64,000 bases of DNA from Pseudomaricurvus alkylphenolicus (GTDB lineage Bacteria > Pseudomonadota > Gammaproteobacteria > Pseudomonadales > Cellvibrionaceae). Below the pieces are notes generated by a model. The model made no database searches, was not told the origin of the DNA, and saw only the letters and a program-made list of their open reading frames with translations. Positions 7,709-16,822 of this stretch are shown one piece after another; within the stretch, counting starts at the first letter, position 1, and every line of letters begins with the position of its first letter. A program made the translations under genes and the position numbers. Location of the stretch: NCBI RefSeq assembly GCF_011683955.1, contig NZ_JAAQPI010000001.1:1-64000 (forward strand), written 5' to 3'.

Positions 7709-8431
7709 TTATCCCTTATAGGCCAGATAGACCGTATTGGATGATTCTCCGCCCATGTACGGGTTCGGAAAAGTTACGATATGCGACTCCGTCCGCTCGA
7801 ATACCTGGCTGAGCAGGAGGTCAAACGCTGGATCCGGAGCATCGTTGGACCAAAGCCCGAATACGCCTCCGGAGAGGAGTTTGTCGGCCAGTTTATCGAG
7901 CTTTTCTTTGGTGTAAAAGGTGCTGTTGTCCGGGTTGAGCCAATGGCTCGGCGAGTGGTCTATATCCAACAATACCGCATGAACCTGCTGGCTATTACTG
8001 GTTCCATCGAAACCCAATTGCGGCGAGGTGGCCACCTCAAAAAAGTCGGCGCGTACCAGCCGGCAGCGAGGGTCGGAAGTCAGCTGTTCTCCCAGTGGTA
8101 CCAGGCCTCGGCGGTGCCAATCGATGACCGGCTGCATAATATCCACAACCGTGAGTGATCGGACAGACGGGTTTTCCAGAGCCGCGGCCGCGGTATAGCC
8201 CAGCCCCAGACCTCCGACAACCACATCCAATTCTTCCCCCGCCAAATGGGCCAGGCCAAGCTTTGAGAGCTGAACTTCCGCTTCAGTAAACAAGCTGGAC
8301 ATCAGAAACTCATCGTTGAGTTTCACTTCGTAAAGGATTTTTCCTCCGAGGCGGAGGTCGGAGCGCCGCCGTAGGCTGATGTCCCCCAAAGGGGTTTCCT
8401 CATGGTCCAGCTCTTCAAACAGTAACGACAT
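7709..8431 (-). CDS. Spermidine synthase-like protein (aminopropyltransferase/methyltransferase fold)
   Basis: 240 residues. It starts at the ATG giving MSLLFEELDHEETPLGDISLRRR; a GTG five codons earlier is possible. The beta-strand region LGGKILYEVKLNDEFLMSS and the nucleotide-binding loop VVGGLGLGYTAAAAL are typical of SpeE-like proteins, as is the later LLDIDHSP. True polyamine synthases have conserved acidic residues that bind the decarboxylated SAM amine; here the corresponding DID stretch lies at the end of a strand, so aminopropyl transfer is possible but not certain. Many such homologues have unknown substrates. It lies 149 bases downstream of the DUF2149 gene and is probably separate from that operon. 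Confidence 0.7.
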   Translation of the reverse strand: MSLLFEELDHEETPLGDISLRRRSDLRLGGKILYEVKLNDEFLMSSLFTEAEVQLSKLGLAHLAGEELDVVVGGLGLGYTAAAALENPSVRSLTVVDIMQPVIDWHRRGLVPLGEQLTSDPRCRLVRADFFEVATSPQLGFDGTSNSQQVHAVLLDIDHSPSHWLNPDNSTFYTKEKLDKLADKLLSGGVFGLWSNDAPDPAFDLLLSQVFERTESHIVTFPNPYMGGESSNTVYLAYKG

Positions 8432-8580
8432 GCATACCACCCACACATTTTAGAGCTACAATAGCATTAATCATTGCTGACTCACAGCCACCGGGTCCGT
8501 GCTATTGCAAGTCGATGGTGGTCCTGGTAAGCGACGGCAAACTAAACCCCAGAAATGGAACTCTCCATAAATAGCGCACG

Positions 8581-8901
8581 CTATTCACCGATCAAAATCA
8601 ATTTGCCAGTCGCCGGGTCGCGGTAGACCTGCCCTACCGGCTGGTAACCCTGGCCGCCCGCCGAGCCCGCTCCCGGCAATTGCGGCAGTTCTCGACCGCG
8701 CTCGACCACCTGAGATTGCGGCGCCCCCTGCTGGGAAGAATCTTCAGGCTGAAAATGCTGCTGCAGCTGTTCACTCATGGCAATCAGTGCCGCTATCAGA
8801 CCACAGGCAAACACCAGCATCAGATCCAACAAGTTGGCGAGCGGCCCGAGAGGGTCATCATCGCTCTGGGCAAAGCGCCCCTGCTGCCAGCGACTAGGCA
8901 T
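8581..8901 (-). CDS. DUF2149 protein, ExbD/TolR-like partner of the adjacent proton channel
   Basis: 106 residues with one membrane helix (residues about 21-42, ANLLDLMLVFACGLIAALIA). An aspartate at the start of the helix (Asp26, in LLDLMLVF) matches the place of the proton-carrying aspartate of ExbD and TolR. The remainder is a short periplasmic tail. The gene overlaps the end of the ExbB-like gene by eight bases. DUF2149 proteins are known neighbours of CobN-like and MotA/TolQ/ExbB genes, as in the hmu haem operons of Bacteroidota. The likely role is to convert proton-motive force into work on the anchored CobN-like protein. Confidence 0.82.
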   Translation of the reverse strand: MPSRWQQGRFAQSDDDPLGPLANLLDLMLVFACGLIAALIAMSEQLQQHFQPEDSSQQGAPQSQVVERGRELPQLPGAGSAGGQGYQPVGQVYRDPATGKLILIGE

Positions 8902-9424
8902 CCGTCAGCTCCCTTACGGTCTCTGTTTTAACAACACTGTTCTCAACCGCTTTGACAAATTCTCGGGTTTTGTCAGTTATGGACTGCTGCGTTTCCATCG
9001 CCGTTAACAAGTCGTCGTACCAGCGGCGGCGCAAACGTCCCATCACAAAACCCAGAATACCCACCAGCAATCCCAATACGGTGGTATCGAAGGCCACGCT
9101 CATGGCGGTGGTTAACACACTTAACTCCCCATCACCCAGGGCAGATAACCCCGGCCCCAGGGGAATCAGGGTGCCCATTAAACCCAACATGGGAGCAATG
9201 CGGGTAAAAAAGTCGCTGCGTTCTATCCGCTTGGTGGCCTGTTTTTCCACCCAGGCGATATTTCCCGTAGCGTGCCATCGTTTTAGCCCACGCAAGCGTT
9301 CGCCTGCCAGCGTCCCTATATCCATTACGGCAAGGGCCGTCAGAATCAATAGTGACCAGATAACGGGCTGCAGCAGGTAGCTGACCAACAGGTGCAGCAA
9401 TCCCAAGGTTGAAGAAGTAAACAT
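8894..9424 (-). CDS. MotA/TolQ/ExbB-type proton channel protein
   Basis: 176 residues from the ATG at 9424, which has AGAGGAC about seven bases upstream. Three membrane helices are visible: residues about 10-36, then IAPMLGLMGTLIPLGPGLSAL, then AMSVAFDTTVLGLLVGILGFVMG. The GLMGTLIPLG and TTVLGLLVG patterns are those of ExbB/TolQ channels. It stands 19 bases after the cobN-like gene and overlaps the DUF2149 gene, so the three form one operon. The partner set replaces TonB-ExbB-ExbD with CobN-like, ExbB-like and DUF2149 proteins, suggesting an energised inner-membrane complex. Confidence 0.88.
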   Translation of the reverse strand: MFTSSTLGLLHLLVSYLLQPVIWSLLILTALAVMDIGTLAGERLRGLKRWHATGNIAWVEKQATKRIERSDFFTRIAPMLGLMGTLIPLGPGLSALGDGELSVLTTAMSVAFDTTVLGLLVGILGFVMGRLRRRWYDDLLTAMETQQSITDKTREFVKAVENSVVKTETVRELTDA

Positions 9425-9443
9425 AACGTTGTCCTCTAAAATG

Positions 9444-12400
9444 TCACGATTGAGACACTGCGACTGGTACCCTTGAACCTCGGTACCAACCAATACCCAC
9501 CAACAGTAGCCCCAATAACAGCAACCAGTAATAATCAAAGGCCAGTGCCTCAGTCGAGCTGGATTGATCCGATTGGGTTTGTGTCTGACTCGGTTGCTGC
9601 GATGAACTCTGCGAGTCCGAGCTCGGCTGCTTTGCGGCATCTTGCAGTGAAATTTCGGCAACCACTGAGGGCGCTGCCTCCACGCTGGCGTCCACCTTAG
9701 TTGCGCTCAGCAGCTGTTGCAGTTGCTGATACTGCGCGGCCGAAACGTAGCTTTGCAACCAATCAAACAGCGGATGATCGGGACTGGTGTGCCCACTACC
9801 CGGCAAACCGTTGGCCAGCACCAAGTCGGTAAACTGCTGGGCCAGTTGCTCCAGGGTTTGCTGCTCCGCTTGCCAAAATTCTTTTTGCGCGGCCACCAAC
9901 ATCACGGCGAGCATATTGCTTTTTACATGAACGTTATGGTCCTGCTCCAAAAACCGGTCCAGACCCAGCTCCAACTTGTCATCGATATAGACCGCCTTCA
10001 CTTCATCCCAGACCCAGCTTTTAATCACCGCCGGGTTGGTCACCTGCCAGCCCCACAGATATTCCAGAAACTCGCTACCCATAGTGCGGGCGCCGGCATA
10101 ACCTTCATCCATCAACGGGCTTAACCATTGAGGGTTGAGAAAACGGCCACGCAGCTCCGACAGCAATGCGACCTGTAGCGGTTCCATCGACAGGTTTTCG
10201 CTGTCGGGGTGAAACAGAATAAAACTCTCAGGCGCGTCGCCTTTCACCGTTTCCACCGCCAGACTCAAACCGCCCAGGTAATCAAATGCATCGTTGTTAT
10301 CCAACAGGCCGTAAAGGTTACTGGAGCGGCCCATATAGGTGTTACTGACGTTGGCCAGGCGTTGGCGAAATGTGTCCAGCGCCGGTTCTCCATGCAGATT
10401 GGCGCCGTAGGCGTGACCCATACGACGTAAATACACTTGAGCAACCTCGGCGCGGTCCTGCCAGCTGCCGGAGCGCTCCACCATGCGGTTAACACCAGCG
10501 CCATAGGTACCCGGGGCGTCGCCAAAAATGCGATAGGTGGCCTGTCGTCCAGCCTGCTCTGCGCCCAGGCCCTGGCGCAGGGCTAACCTCGCATCTTCCA
10601 CCCAACGGGCGGCGACAAGATTGATGGCAAGGGATTCTTTGCCTGACGAACGCTGACTGCCCAGCGGGGTCAGGGCATTGTTCAGGGCAAGAGTCAGCGC
10701 CGGGTACTGTTCAACAATGAGATCTGCAGATGCGTCCAGAGCCATTAACACGGCCCGTTCCAACCAAACCAGATGAGCGCCATAGAGATCACGGAATAAG
10801 CCGGAGGTGGTAAAGACGGTATCGTGACGCTGTCGGGGTTGACCGAACTCCGTCATGGCGCCCACGTCCAACCGTTTTAGCCCGGTGACAATGCCGCGGC
10901 TACTCCACTCGGGTTGTACCCCCAACATATCGAAACCAAACGCAATCATCGCGCCCTCGTCGCGCACGACATCCGAGGCCCACAGGACCACGGCGTCGCT
11001 GTCTTTACCCTGATCATCAGCCCTGTTGTCACTGGTGTTGGTACGTGCTTTTTGCGCCAGCTCCACACCGACCTGATAACCCAGGCGTGACGGAATCAGA
11101 CTGCCATCCAATGCAAAAAAGTTGCGGCCGGTGGGCAGAGCTTCCGGCGTGCGAATCGGGTCGTTGCCTTTGCCCGGGGCAATGTATCGACCGTTCAAAC
11201 CATTGAGCAGGGCCTGTGCTTCTGCCGCCGGTGAGTCCGCCAGTTTTTGGCGCCAACCACGGGCGACTGATTCTGGCTCATCGGTCCGATCCTGGAGCAT
11301 GGAGCCGAGCAGGGTGTCCACGGCTTCCGGCGTCCAGTCGCGGCCAAACACGTGTAAACCCAAGGGCATAAAGTCCTCTTGCAGATGCGTCAGGTAGTGG
11401 CCCACTTCGTGAACCAGCAGCTCGTCATCCACTTGATCAAATTCAGTAATACCCCGCACCTCCAGCTCGCCGGACATACTGGCCACCAGTTCGTCACGCA
11501 GCTTCAGTTCTTCCACCAACGCTTTGATCGCCACGATAGCCCGATCACGCATGGCGCCAGCCGCCTCGGGGGCAGCTTCATAACTCTCCACCAACTGCCG
11601 CAATTCCAGCAAACGATCATAGAGTTGGGTGCTCTCCAGGGGCGGTGTCAGGTGATCGACCATGACCGCCAATCCGCGCCGTTTGGCCTGAATACCCTCA
11701 CCCACACCATCAACGATATAGGGATATACACTGGGCAGGTCGTCCAGTAATGCGAGAGGATAATCCTCTTGGCTCATACCCACCCGGTGGCGGGGCAAAA
11801 ACTCGTAGGTGGAGTGGCGCCCCAAATGCACCACGGCATCTGCGCCAAAGCCATTGCGAATCCACTGGTAAAACGCCAGGTATTGGTGCGGTGGCGGGAA
11901 CGACAGATTGGCGTGCAGCAGTTCTTCGTTCAGCTCCCATCCGCGCGGCGGCTGTGGCCCCACAAACACCTTGCCAAATTGCAGCCCCGGAATCAGCAGG
12001 CGATTGTCGTGCACCATCACCTTGCCCGGGGCTTTGCCCCAGCCACGCAATCCCTCTACACCCGTGTCGGCGATGGCTTGCACCAACTGCCCTGCGCGTT
12101 CCCAGTCCACCTTGCTGTTGCCAACGGTATCCGGCGATGGGTTGTAGGTGGATTTCAGTTGCTGCAGCAATCGCTCAACCCGCTCCCGGGCCGGATGGTC
12201 GGCGCCATCAATGGCGTGGTGCAGGTCTTCCACCACCCGTCGCAGCAGGCGCTCGCCAATGTCGCGATCCTCCAGGGTCACTGCACGTTGCAGCGCATTG
12301 TGCAAATACCCCAGCGGTCCATTTTCCATTTCCTGCTGTAGCGTGACCGGCAGTTGTTCAAACCAATGTTGATACTGATCAGCCTCCACAGTGGACACCT

Positions 12401-13871
12401 TTTTCGCCATGGCCGCCAGAGCCTGACGATCCTCAGGCAAATTCACACCACGCTCCTGCAATAGATCCAACAGCGCCTGCTGCGATTCGGGCAGCTCACC
12501 GGTGTCGTATCCGGCCGCCTTCAGTTGCTGCAGAATCTGAAATAACGACTCGGGTACATTGAGATTGTCGGCGCCGATATTGTGGCGACCGGGCGGATGG
12601 TTGTAGTAGACAATCGCCACTCGCTTATCGCGATTGGCTTTTTGCTGCAGAGTCAGCCAACGGTCTAACCGGCGGGCCAACTGAGATACTTGACTCTCAA
12701 TAGGTTGAGACCGGCTCAGCTCAACACCGGTGAGTTTATCCAGGCTTGGCACCGTCATCGCCGCAGCGACCATGGGCTCAGCCACTCCTTGCAACTCCGG
12801 CATGGCGACCCGGTAGTGCACGCTGTCCCAGCGCAACCCTTCTTCCGACAACAACCACTCGTCAGCGCTGCTGTCGGTAAGGCGCAGGGCTTTTAGCACC
12901 GGCACATTTAATTGCGCCAGGTGTTTATTGACAGACTCGCGCCCTTCCCCGCCCCCCATCACAAAGTTCTGCACCGACACCACTGCGCCCAATTGATCTT
13001 TATGGGTGAGCAACCATTGCACGGCCTTTACGGTCGCCGGCCCCCACTTGGCCAGCACCCACAGGCAGCCGTGACCCGCACCTTCTATGCGACTGCACAG
13101 CTGTTGCAGCAGCTCGCGCTCACCGGGGCGGTCGCCAGTCTCATAGTCCAGCAATGCCACCCAGCGTTTATCGGCAGCCAGTGTCAGGTTTTCAGGGGAT
13201 ACCGGTTTGCCCTGGTGAAAAATCCGCAGGGAGGGCCGCAATTGGGGGTCGGGCACCGAAGTCGCTGCGCCCGCAAGTGTCATCAGATGTCGAAACAAGC
13301 CGTCCATATTGGTGCTGTCGCGATCGGCCCAGAAGGTTTTCGCCAATAGCCAGGGGCGATACCGTGCAAAATTTGCCAGCTGTTGGCTGGCCCAATCCAT
13401 AGGGTTAATATGACGGTCTGCGGGAGGCTCCGCCATCAGGGCATCAATATCAGCGCCGACCAGCAGAGGATTACGCTGTACATGTGAGTAACGCACCAGA
13501 CGACGGTCACTGTGCACGGCAACAAAAGAAGGGATCGAATTGGGCTGGTGGTTAACAAACCGGTTTAACCACTCAGCAGTTTCACCGAAGACCCCACCGG
13601 CAAACACCAGATCTGCCTCGGCCAGCAGTTTGTGTCGGTCTGCCTCCGACAAATGGATAAACTGATCGGTGGTACGCAATAGAATACGGTGATCGCTATG
13701 TGCCTGCAGGAATCGATGGGCACCACTCAACACATCTGGCGCATTGCGCGGCGATACCACCGCCACCACGGTGGCAGCTTGCAGATTGAAGGCAATCAGC
13801 AGCCACGCACCCAGACACAACATGGTCGACACCCCGCCGGTGCGGGCGAGTCCACAAAAGGAGGAAACCAT
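9444..13871 (-). CDS. Membrane-anchored CobN/HmuS-like chelatase large subunit
   Basis: 1475 residues, homologous along its length to CobN, the large subunit of class I cobaltochelatase (landmarks HLGRHSTYEFLPRHRVGMS, GGFLSLPRFG-like regions are not all intact, but PYIVDGVGEGIQAKRRG and MGSEFLEYLWGWQVT are clear). Unlike cytosolic CobN it begins with a signal-like segment (LCLGAWLLIAFNLQAA) and ends with a Ser/Gln-rich linker and one membrane helix (YYWLLLLGLLLVGIGW) followed by positive residues. The chelatase domain should therefore face the periplasm. No CobS/CobT or other cobalamin synthesis gene is nearby. A cobalamin riboswitch lies in its leader. In Bacteroidota, HmuS of this type with ExbB- and DUF2149-like partners acts on haem; here the riboswitch points to corrinoid or cobalt handling. 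The start could also be the Met 16 codons further in. Confidence 0.85.
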   Translation of the reverse strand: MVSSFCGLARTGGVSTMLCLGAWLLIAFNLQAATVVAVVSPRNAPDVLSGAHRFLQAHSDHRILLRTTDQFIHLSEADRHKLLAEADLVFAGGVFGETAEWLNRFVNHQPNSIPSFVAVHSDRRLVRYSHVQRNPLLVGADIDALMAEPPADRHINPMDWASQQLANFARYRPWLLAKTFWADRDSTNMDGLFRHLMTLAGAATSVPDPQLRPSLRIFHQGKPVSPENLTLAADKRWVALLDYETGDRPGERELLQQLCSRIEGAGHGCLWVLAKWGPATVKAVQWLLTHKDQLGAVVSVQNFVMGGGEGRESVNKHLAQLNVPVLKALRLTDSSADEWLLSEEGLRWDSVHYRVAMPELQGVAEPMVAAAMTVPSLDKLTGVELSRSQPIESQVSQLARRLDRWLTLQQKANRDKRVAIVYYNHPPGRHNIGADNLNVPESLFQILQQLKAAGYDTGELPESQQALLDLLQERGVNLPEDRQALAAMAKKVSTVEADQYQHWFEQLPVTLQQEMENGPLGYLHNALQRAVTLEDRDIGERLLRRVVEDLHHAIDGADHPARERVERLLQQLKSTYNPSPDTVGNSKVDWERAGQLVQAIADTGVEGLRGWGKAPGKVMVHDNRLLIPGLQFGKVFVGPQPPRGWELNEELLHANLSFPPPHQYLAFYQWIRNGFGADAVVHLGRHSTYEFLPRHRVGMSQEDYPLALLDDLPSVYPYIVDGVGEGIQAKRRGLAVMVDHLTPPLESTQLYDRLLELRQLVESYEAAPEAAGAMRDRAIVAIKALVEELKLRDELVASMSGELEVRGITEFDQVDDELLVHEVGHYLTHLQEDFMPLGLHVFGRDWTPEAVDTLLGSMLQDRTDEPESVARGWRQKLADSPAAEAQALLNGLNGRYIAPGKGNDPIRTPEALPTGRNFFALDGSLIPSRLGYQVGVELAQKARTNTSDNRADDQGKDSDAVVLWASDVVRDEGAMIAFGFDMLGVQPEWSSRGIVTGLKRLDVGAMTEFGQPRQRHDTVFTTSGLFRDLYGAHLVWLERAVLMALDASADLIVEQYPALTLALNNALTPLGSQRSSGKESLAINLVAARWVEDARLALRQGLGAEQAGRQATYRIFGDAPGTYGAGVNRMVERSGSWQDRAEVAQVYLRRMGHAYGANLHGEPALDTFRQRLANVSNTYMGRSSNLYGLLDNNDAFDYLGGLSLAVETVKGDAPESFILFHPDSENLSMEPLQVALLSELRGRFLNPQWLSPLMDEGYAGARTMGSEFLEYLWGWQVTNPAVIKSWVWDEVKAVYIDDKLELGLDRFLEQDHNVHVKSNMLAVMLVAAQKEFWQAEQQTLEQLAQQFTDLVLANGLPGSGHTSPDHPLFDWLQSYVSAAQYQQLQQLLSATKVDASVEAAPSVVAEISLQDAAKQPSSDSQSSSQQPSQTQTQSDQSSSTEALAFDYYWLLLLGLLLVGIGWYRGSRVPVAVSQS

Positions 13872-14003
13872 AACAGAGCCCCGATATCCGTTCAGATTCG
13901 GGGTAAACAGAGCAGCAAAATCCGCAAAGAGGAGGCAATGTGGAGAAACCAACGGCCCGGATATCGCCTTCAGGTCACCCCGCCTGAATCAATACTAATC
14001 ACG

Positions 14004-14183
14004 CTCAGGCCGGTCTCCGGGCTTAGGACTGGTTTGCGCCTTCCCATCGATGGTTTGAGCCAAACCGACAGTGGCTGTTGCAAAAACACCCGTGCAATTG
14101 ATGCGCGAATGCGTCCATTACCGTTGCGGGGGCAGCGCAGGATTGTTCACCTGCTTCCCGATTATCCACATGGGCACCTGAAA
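14004..14183 (-). ncRNA. Cobalamin (AdoCbl) riboswitch
   Basis: Reading the minus strand, all hallmark elements occur in order: AGGTGCC at the 5' side, GGGAAGCAGGTGAACAATC followed by GCTGCCCCCGCAACGGTAA (the B12 box region), CACTG, GGGAAGGCG, and AGTCCTAAGCCCGGAGACC ending in GGCCTGA. The element lies about 130 to 310 bases upstream of the cobN-like start and reads in the same direction. The gap between it and the gene would hold the expression platform. Such riboswitches repress downstream genes when adenosylcobalamin is abundant, so the CobN-ExbB-DUF2149 operon should be induced by B12 limitation. Confidence 0.95.
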
Positions 14184-14254
14184 TTCGGGGCGAATGCTAG
14201 CACACTAAAGAGGGAATTGCCTAATTGCGCTCAAGACTCAGAATACACGGCCAT

Positions 14255-15217
14255 TCAGCCGCCGTACTGCTTCTCCAGGGCATCAATCAACTGGGGCAGC
14301 ATATCCGCCGGCAGGTCGTTAATACCCGCTGCCGCTGCGCGCCCACCACCGGTGGGGAATTGTCGACACAAATCCACAGCGCCGGTCTTATTGTTGATCG
14401 GCGCCCGTACGCTCACCAGGTAGTTACCATTGGACTTTTCGGTCAACACGGCGTGTGCCCGGTCGGGGTTGCGATTGGCAAGGTCATTGCTGTAAACACC
14501 ACTGACCCTGCGAGCCCACTTTTCATTGGGCAGAATAAAGGCCGCACTGTTGTCGGTGCTGGCATGGGGTTGGGTATCGGCAGCGGCCGCCATATCCTCC
14601 AGGTAGCCTTGCTCCAGTTTCTGGAAGTCCGGGTTTCCATCCCGGATAAAGTCCAACGGGTTCTTATAAGGCAAGAGTTTTTGATAGAGGTCGGCCGGCT
14701 TAAAGTGCAGATCTTCCAGGTCTGAGCCGTAGCCGTTGTAATTGATATAGATGCCGAGGTTTTCCAACGCCTGGAGGTCCTCAGCCGAGAGTTGCAGACC
14801 TGCGGCCAGCGCTTCAGCGCTCTTTTTCAGATTGTCTCCAAAAGCCCCGACAACTGCCCAACCCAGAAACTCGCCCTTAAGATGTTTGTTGACGAGAATA
14901 CTGGTACAGGTATCGGGGGCTTCGTTGATCAGAGCGGTAAGATTGCCTGAATCCGGGATCTCACCGGGAAAGTGATGATCGGCATAAAATACCGAGGCAC
15001 CCGCTTCGAGAATACGCCCCAGATCCTGGCTGTTCTTGTCCATGGAAATATCCAACACCGTCACACTGTCTCCAGGACCGGCCTCTACGCGTTTTAGCAG
15101 GGAGATATCGCGCTTGACCCCGGTGACCAGCTGGGCATCACTTGGTTCGCTGTTGCGCAGCTGAATCAGGGCACAGATTCCGTCGGCATCGCCATTAAAA
15201 ACATCGTAGTCGGCCAT
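14255..15217 (-). CDS. DHH-family phosphoesterase
   Basis: 320 residues. The N-terminus has the DHH-family metal motif NGDADG (residues 8-13) and the signature DHH at residues 80-82 (FYADHHFPGE), with a further aspartate in LDISMD. The C-terminal region contains a GGG motif (PTGGGRAAAAGI) as in DHHA1 substrate-binding domains. Members split phosphodiester or phosphomonoester bonds with Mn2+; relatives include NrnA, which degrades oligonucleotides and dephosphorylates 3'-phosphoadenosine 5'-phosphate. It lies 67 bases downstream of cysN on the same strand, so a role in removing that product of PAPS-dependent reactions is conceivable but inferred. Confidence 0.8.
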   Translation of the reverse strand: MADYDVFNGDADGICALIQLRNSEPSDAQLVTGVKRDISLLKRVEAGPGDSVTVLDISMDKNSQDLGRILEAGASVFYADHHFPGEIPDSGNLTALINEAPDTCTSILVNKHLKGEFLGWAVVGAFGDNLKKSAEALAAGLQLSAEDLQALENLGIYINYNGYGSDLEDLHFKPADLYQKLLPYKNPLDFIRDGNPDFQKLEQGYLEDMAAAADTQPHASTDNSAAFILPNEKWARRVSGVYSNDLANRNPDRAHAVLTEKSNGNYLVSVRAPINNKTGAVDLCRQFPTGGGRAAAAGINDLPADMLPQLIDALEKQYGG

Positions 15218-15284
15218 GAAAGTTTCCTTAAAACAATAATAGGTTAACGCTGTTGAAGCTTCTCAATACCAAACTGATTGCTGC

Positions 15285-16730
15285 TTACAGACCCTTGAGG
15301 GTTTTGAGTATCGCAATCAGCTGACCGTCATTGAACTGATCCAACTGACCAATGGTCGCCTCCAGCTTTTCGCGCACTTCACTCTTGAGCTCTGCTGAAG
15401 AAGCACCGGTATCCAGCCCGGCCACATCCAGATCGTCAATGATCATGCCCGCACCCACGGTACCGTTGGTGATCCGGTCGATAATAATAAAGGCACCGGA
15501 GATACGATTCTCTTTGTAGCGATCAAAGATCACCGGCAGATCAAAACTCAGGTCACAGACAGCAATCTCGTTGAGTTCCAGCTGCTCTGCAGCACTGGTC
15601 TCCAGAGTGTTGACGTCGATTTTGTGCTCAATGGCGACAACATTACCCACGGCTTTTTTACTGACAAACTTAATCGCATACTGCTTGTTCAGCTTCAGCG
15701 GCGCCTCTGCCATCCAGATCACGTGAGCCTTGACACCCTGGCTGATGCAGGGAAGATCCCCCTTCTTCACCAGCATATCACCGCGACTAACGTCAATTTC
15801 GTCTTCAAGTGTCAAGGTGACAGCTTCGGCGGCTCCGGCTGATTCCAACTCCCCATCGAAGGTGGAAATGGATTTGACGCGGCTGGATTTACCGGACGGC
15901 AGGGACACCACTTCATCACCTGGCTTGACTGAACCGGAGGCAATGGTACCGGCAAAACCGCGGAAATCCAGGTTGGGACGAATCACGTACTGAACCGGCA
16001 GACGGAAATTTTCCATATTGCGATCAGCGGCAATCTCGATGGTTTCCAGGGTGCTCATCAGAGTCTCCCCCGTGTACCAGGGAGTATGCTCCGACGGGTT
16101 GACGACATTGTCGCCACGCAGCGCGGAGATGGGTGCAAAGCGAATATCGGGAATATCCAGCTGAGCGGCGAAGTCCTTATATTCCGCTACGATTTCGTTG
16201 TAGCGTTCTTCGCTGTAGTCCACCAGATCCATCTTGTTGATGGCAACCACCACGTGCTTGATGCCGAGCAGTGAGACAATAAAGCTGTGGCGTTTGGTCT
16301 GCGTCATAATGCCGTGACGGGCATCAACCATAACAATGGCAAGGTCACAGTTGGAAGCGCCGGTGGCCATATTGCGGGTGTACTGCTCATGCCCCGGTGT
16401 GTCAGCGATAATAAACTTGCGCTTGTCCGTGGTGAAGTAGCGGTAGGCCACGTCAATAGTAATGCCCTGCTCGCGCTCACTCTGCAGGCCATCCACCAGC
16501 AACGCCAGGTCAAACTCTTCGTCGGTGGTGTTGAATTTCTTGGAATCATTTTTGATCGCCGACAGGTGATCTTCAAAGATCATTTTGGAGTCGTGCAGCA
16601 GCCGACCGATGAGGGTACTCTTGCCGTCGTCGACACTGCCGCAAGTCAAAAACCGAAGCAGTTCTTTGTTTTCGTGTTGTTCCAGATAACTGAGGATATC
16701 GTTCTCAACGAGTGCGCTGGATTCAATCAT
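15285..16730 (-). CDS. cysN: Sulfate adenylyltransferase subunit 1 (GTPase)
   Basis: 481 residues, the usual length of CysN without a fused APS kinase. GTPase motifs are complete: GSVDDGKS (residues 31-38), DTPGHE (110-115) and NKMD (165-168), followed by EF-Tu-like beta-barrel domains. With CysD it couples GTP hydrolysis to formation of adenosine 5'-phosphosulfate from sulfate and ATP. It follows cysD by 92 bases in a sulfate assimilation cluster. A separate sat-cysC fusion is encoded just upstream, giving the organism two ATP sulfurylase types at one locus. Confidence 0.95.
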   Translation of the reverse strand: MIESSALVENDILSYLEQHENKELLRFLTCGSVDDGKSTLIGRLLHDSKMIFEDHLSAIKNDSKKFNTTDEEFDLALLVDGLQSEREQGITIDVAYRYFTTDKRKFIIADTPGHEQYTRNMATGASNCDLAIVMVDARHGIMTQTKRHSFIVSLLGIKHVVVAINKMDLVDYSEERYNEIVAEYKDFAAQLDIPDIRFAPISALRGDNVVNPSEHTPWYTGETLMSTLETIEIAADRNMENFRLPVQYVIRPNLDFRGFAGTIASGSVKPGDEVVSLPSGKSSRVKSISTFDGELESAGAAEAVTLTLEDEIDVSRGDMLVKKGDLPCISQGVKAHVIWMAEAPLKLNKQYAIKFVSKKAVGNVVAIEHKIDVNTLETSAAEQLELNEIAVCDLSFDLPVIFDRYKENRISGAFIIIDRITNGTVGAGMIIDDLDVAGLDTGASSAELKSEVREKLEATIGQLDQFNDGQLIAILKTLKGL

Positions 16731-16822
16731 GATCGTCTCTTTTCTTTTGTCGGACCGCCGGGTGATTGGCGGTCTTGGTCAAATTTGTAAGGTGGTTACG
16801 GTTCGTTGTCGAAAAAGCGGTT

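Noticed and set aside
11750-12346. A 198-codon plus-strand frame inside the CobN-like gene
   Set aside because: It is antisense to a conserved part of the CobN-like gene, is rich in Arg, Pro and Cys, and shows no domain.
8581-13871. Reading the CobN-like gene as part of a cytosolic cobalamin synthesis pathway
   Set aside because: No CobS, CobT, cbi or other cob genes are nearby, and the protein has a signal-like start and a C-terminal anchor, which do not fit the cytosolic cobaltochelatase.
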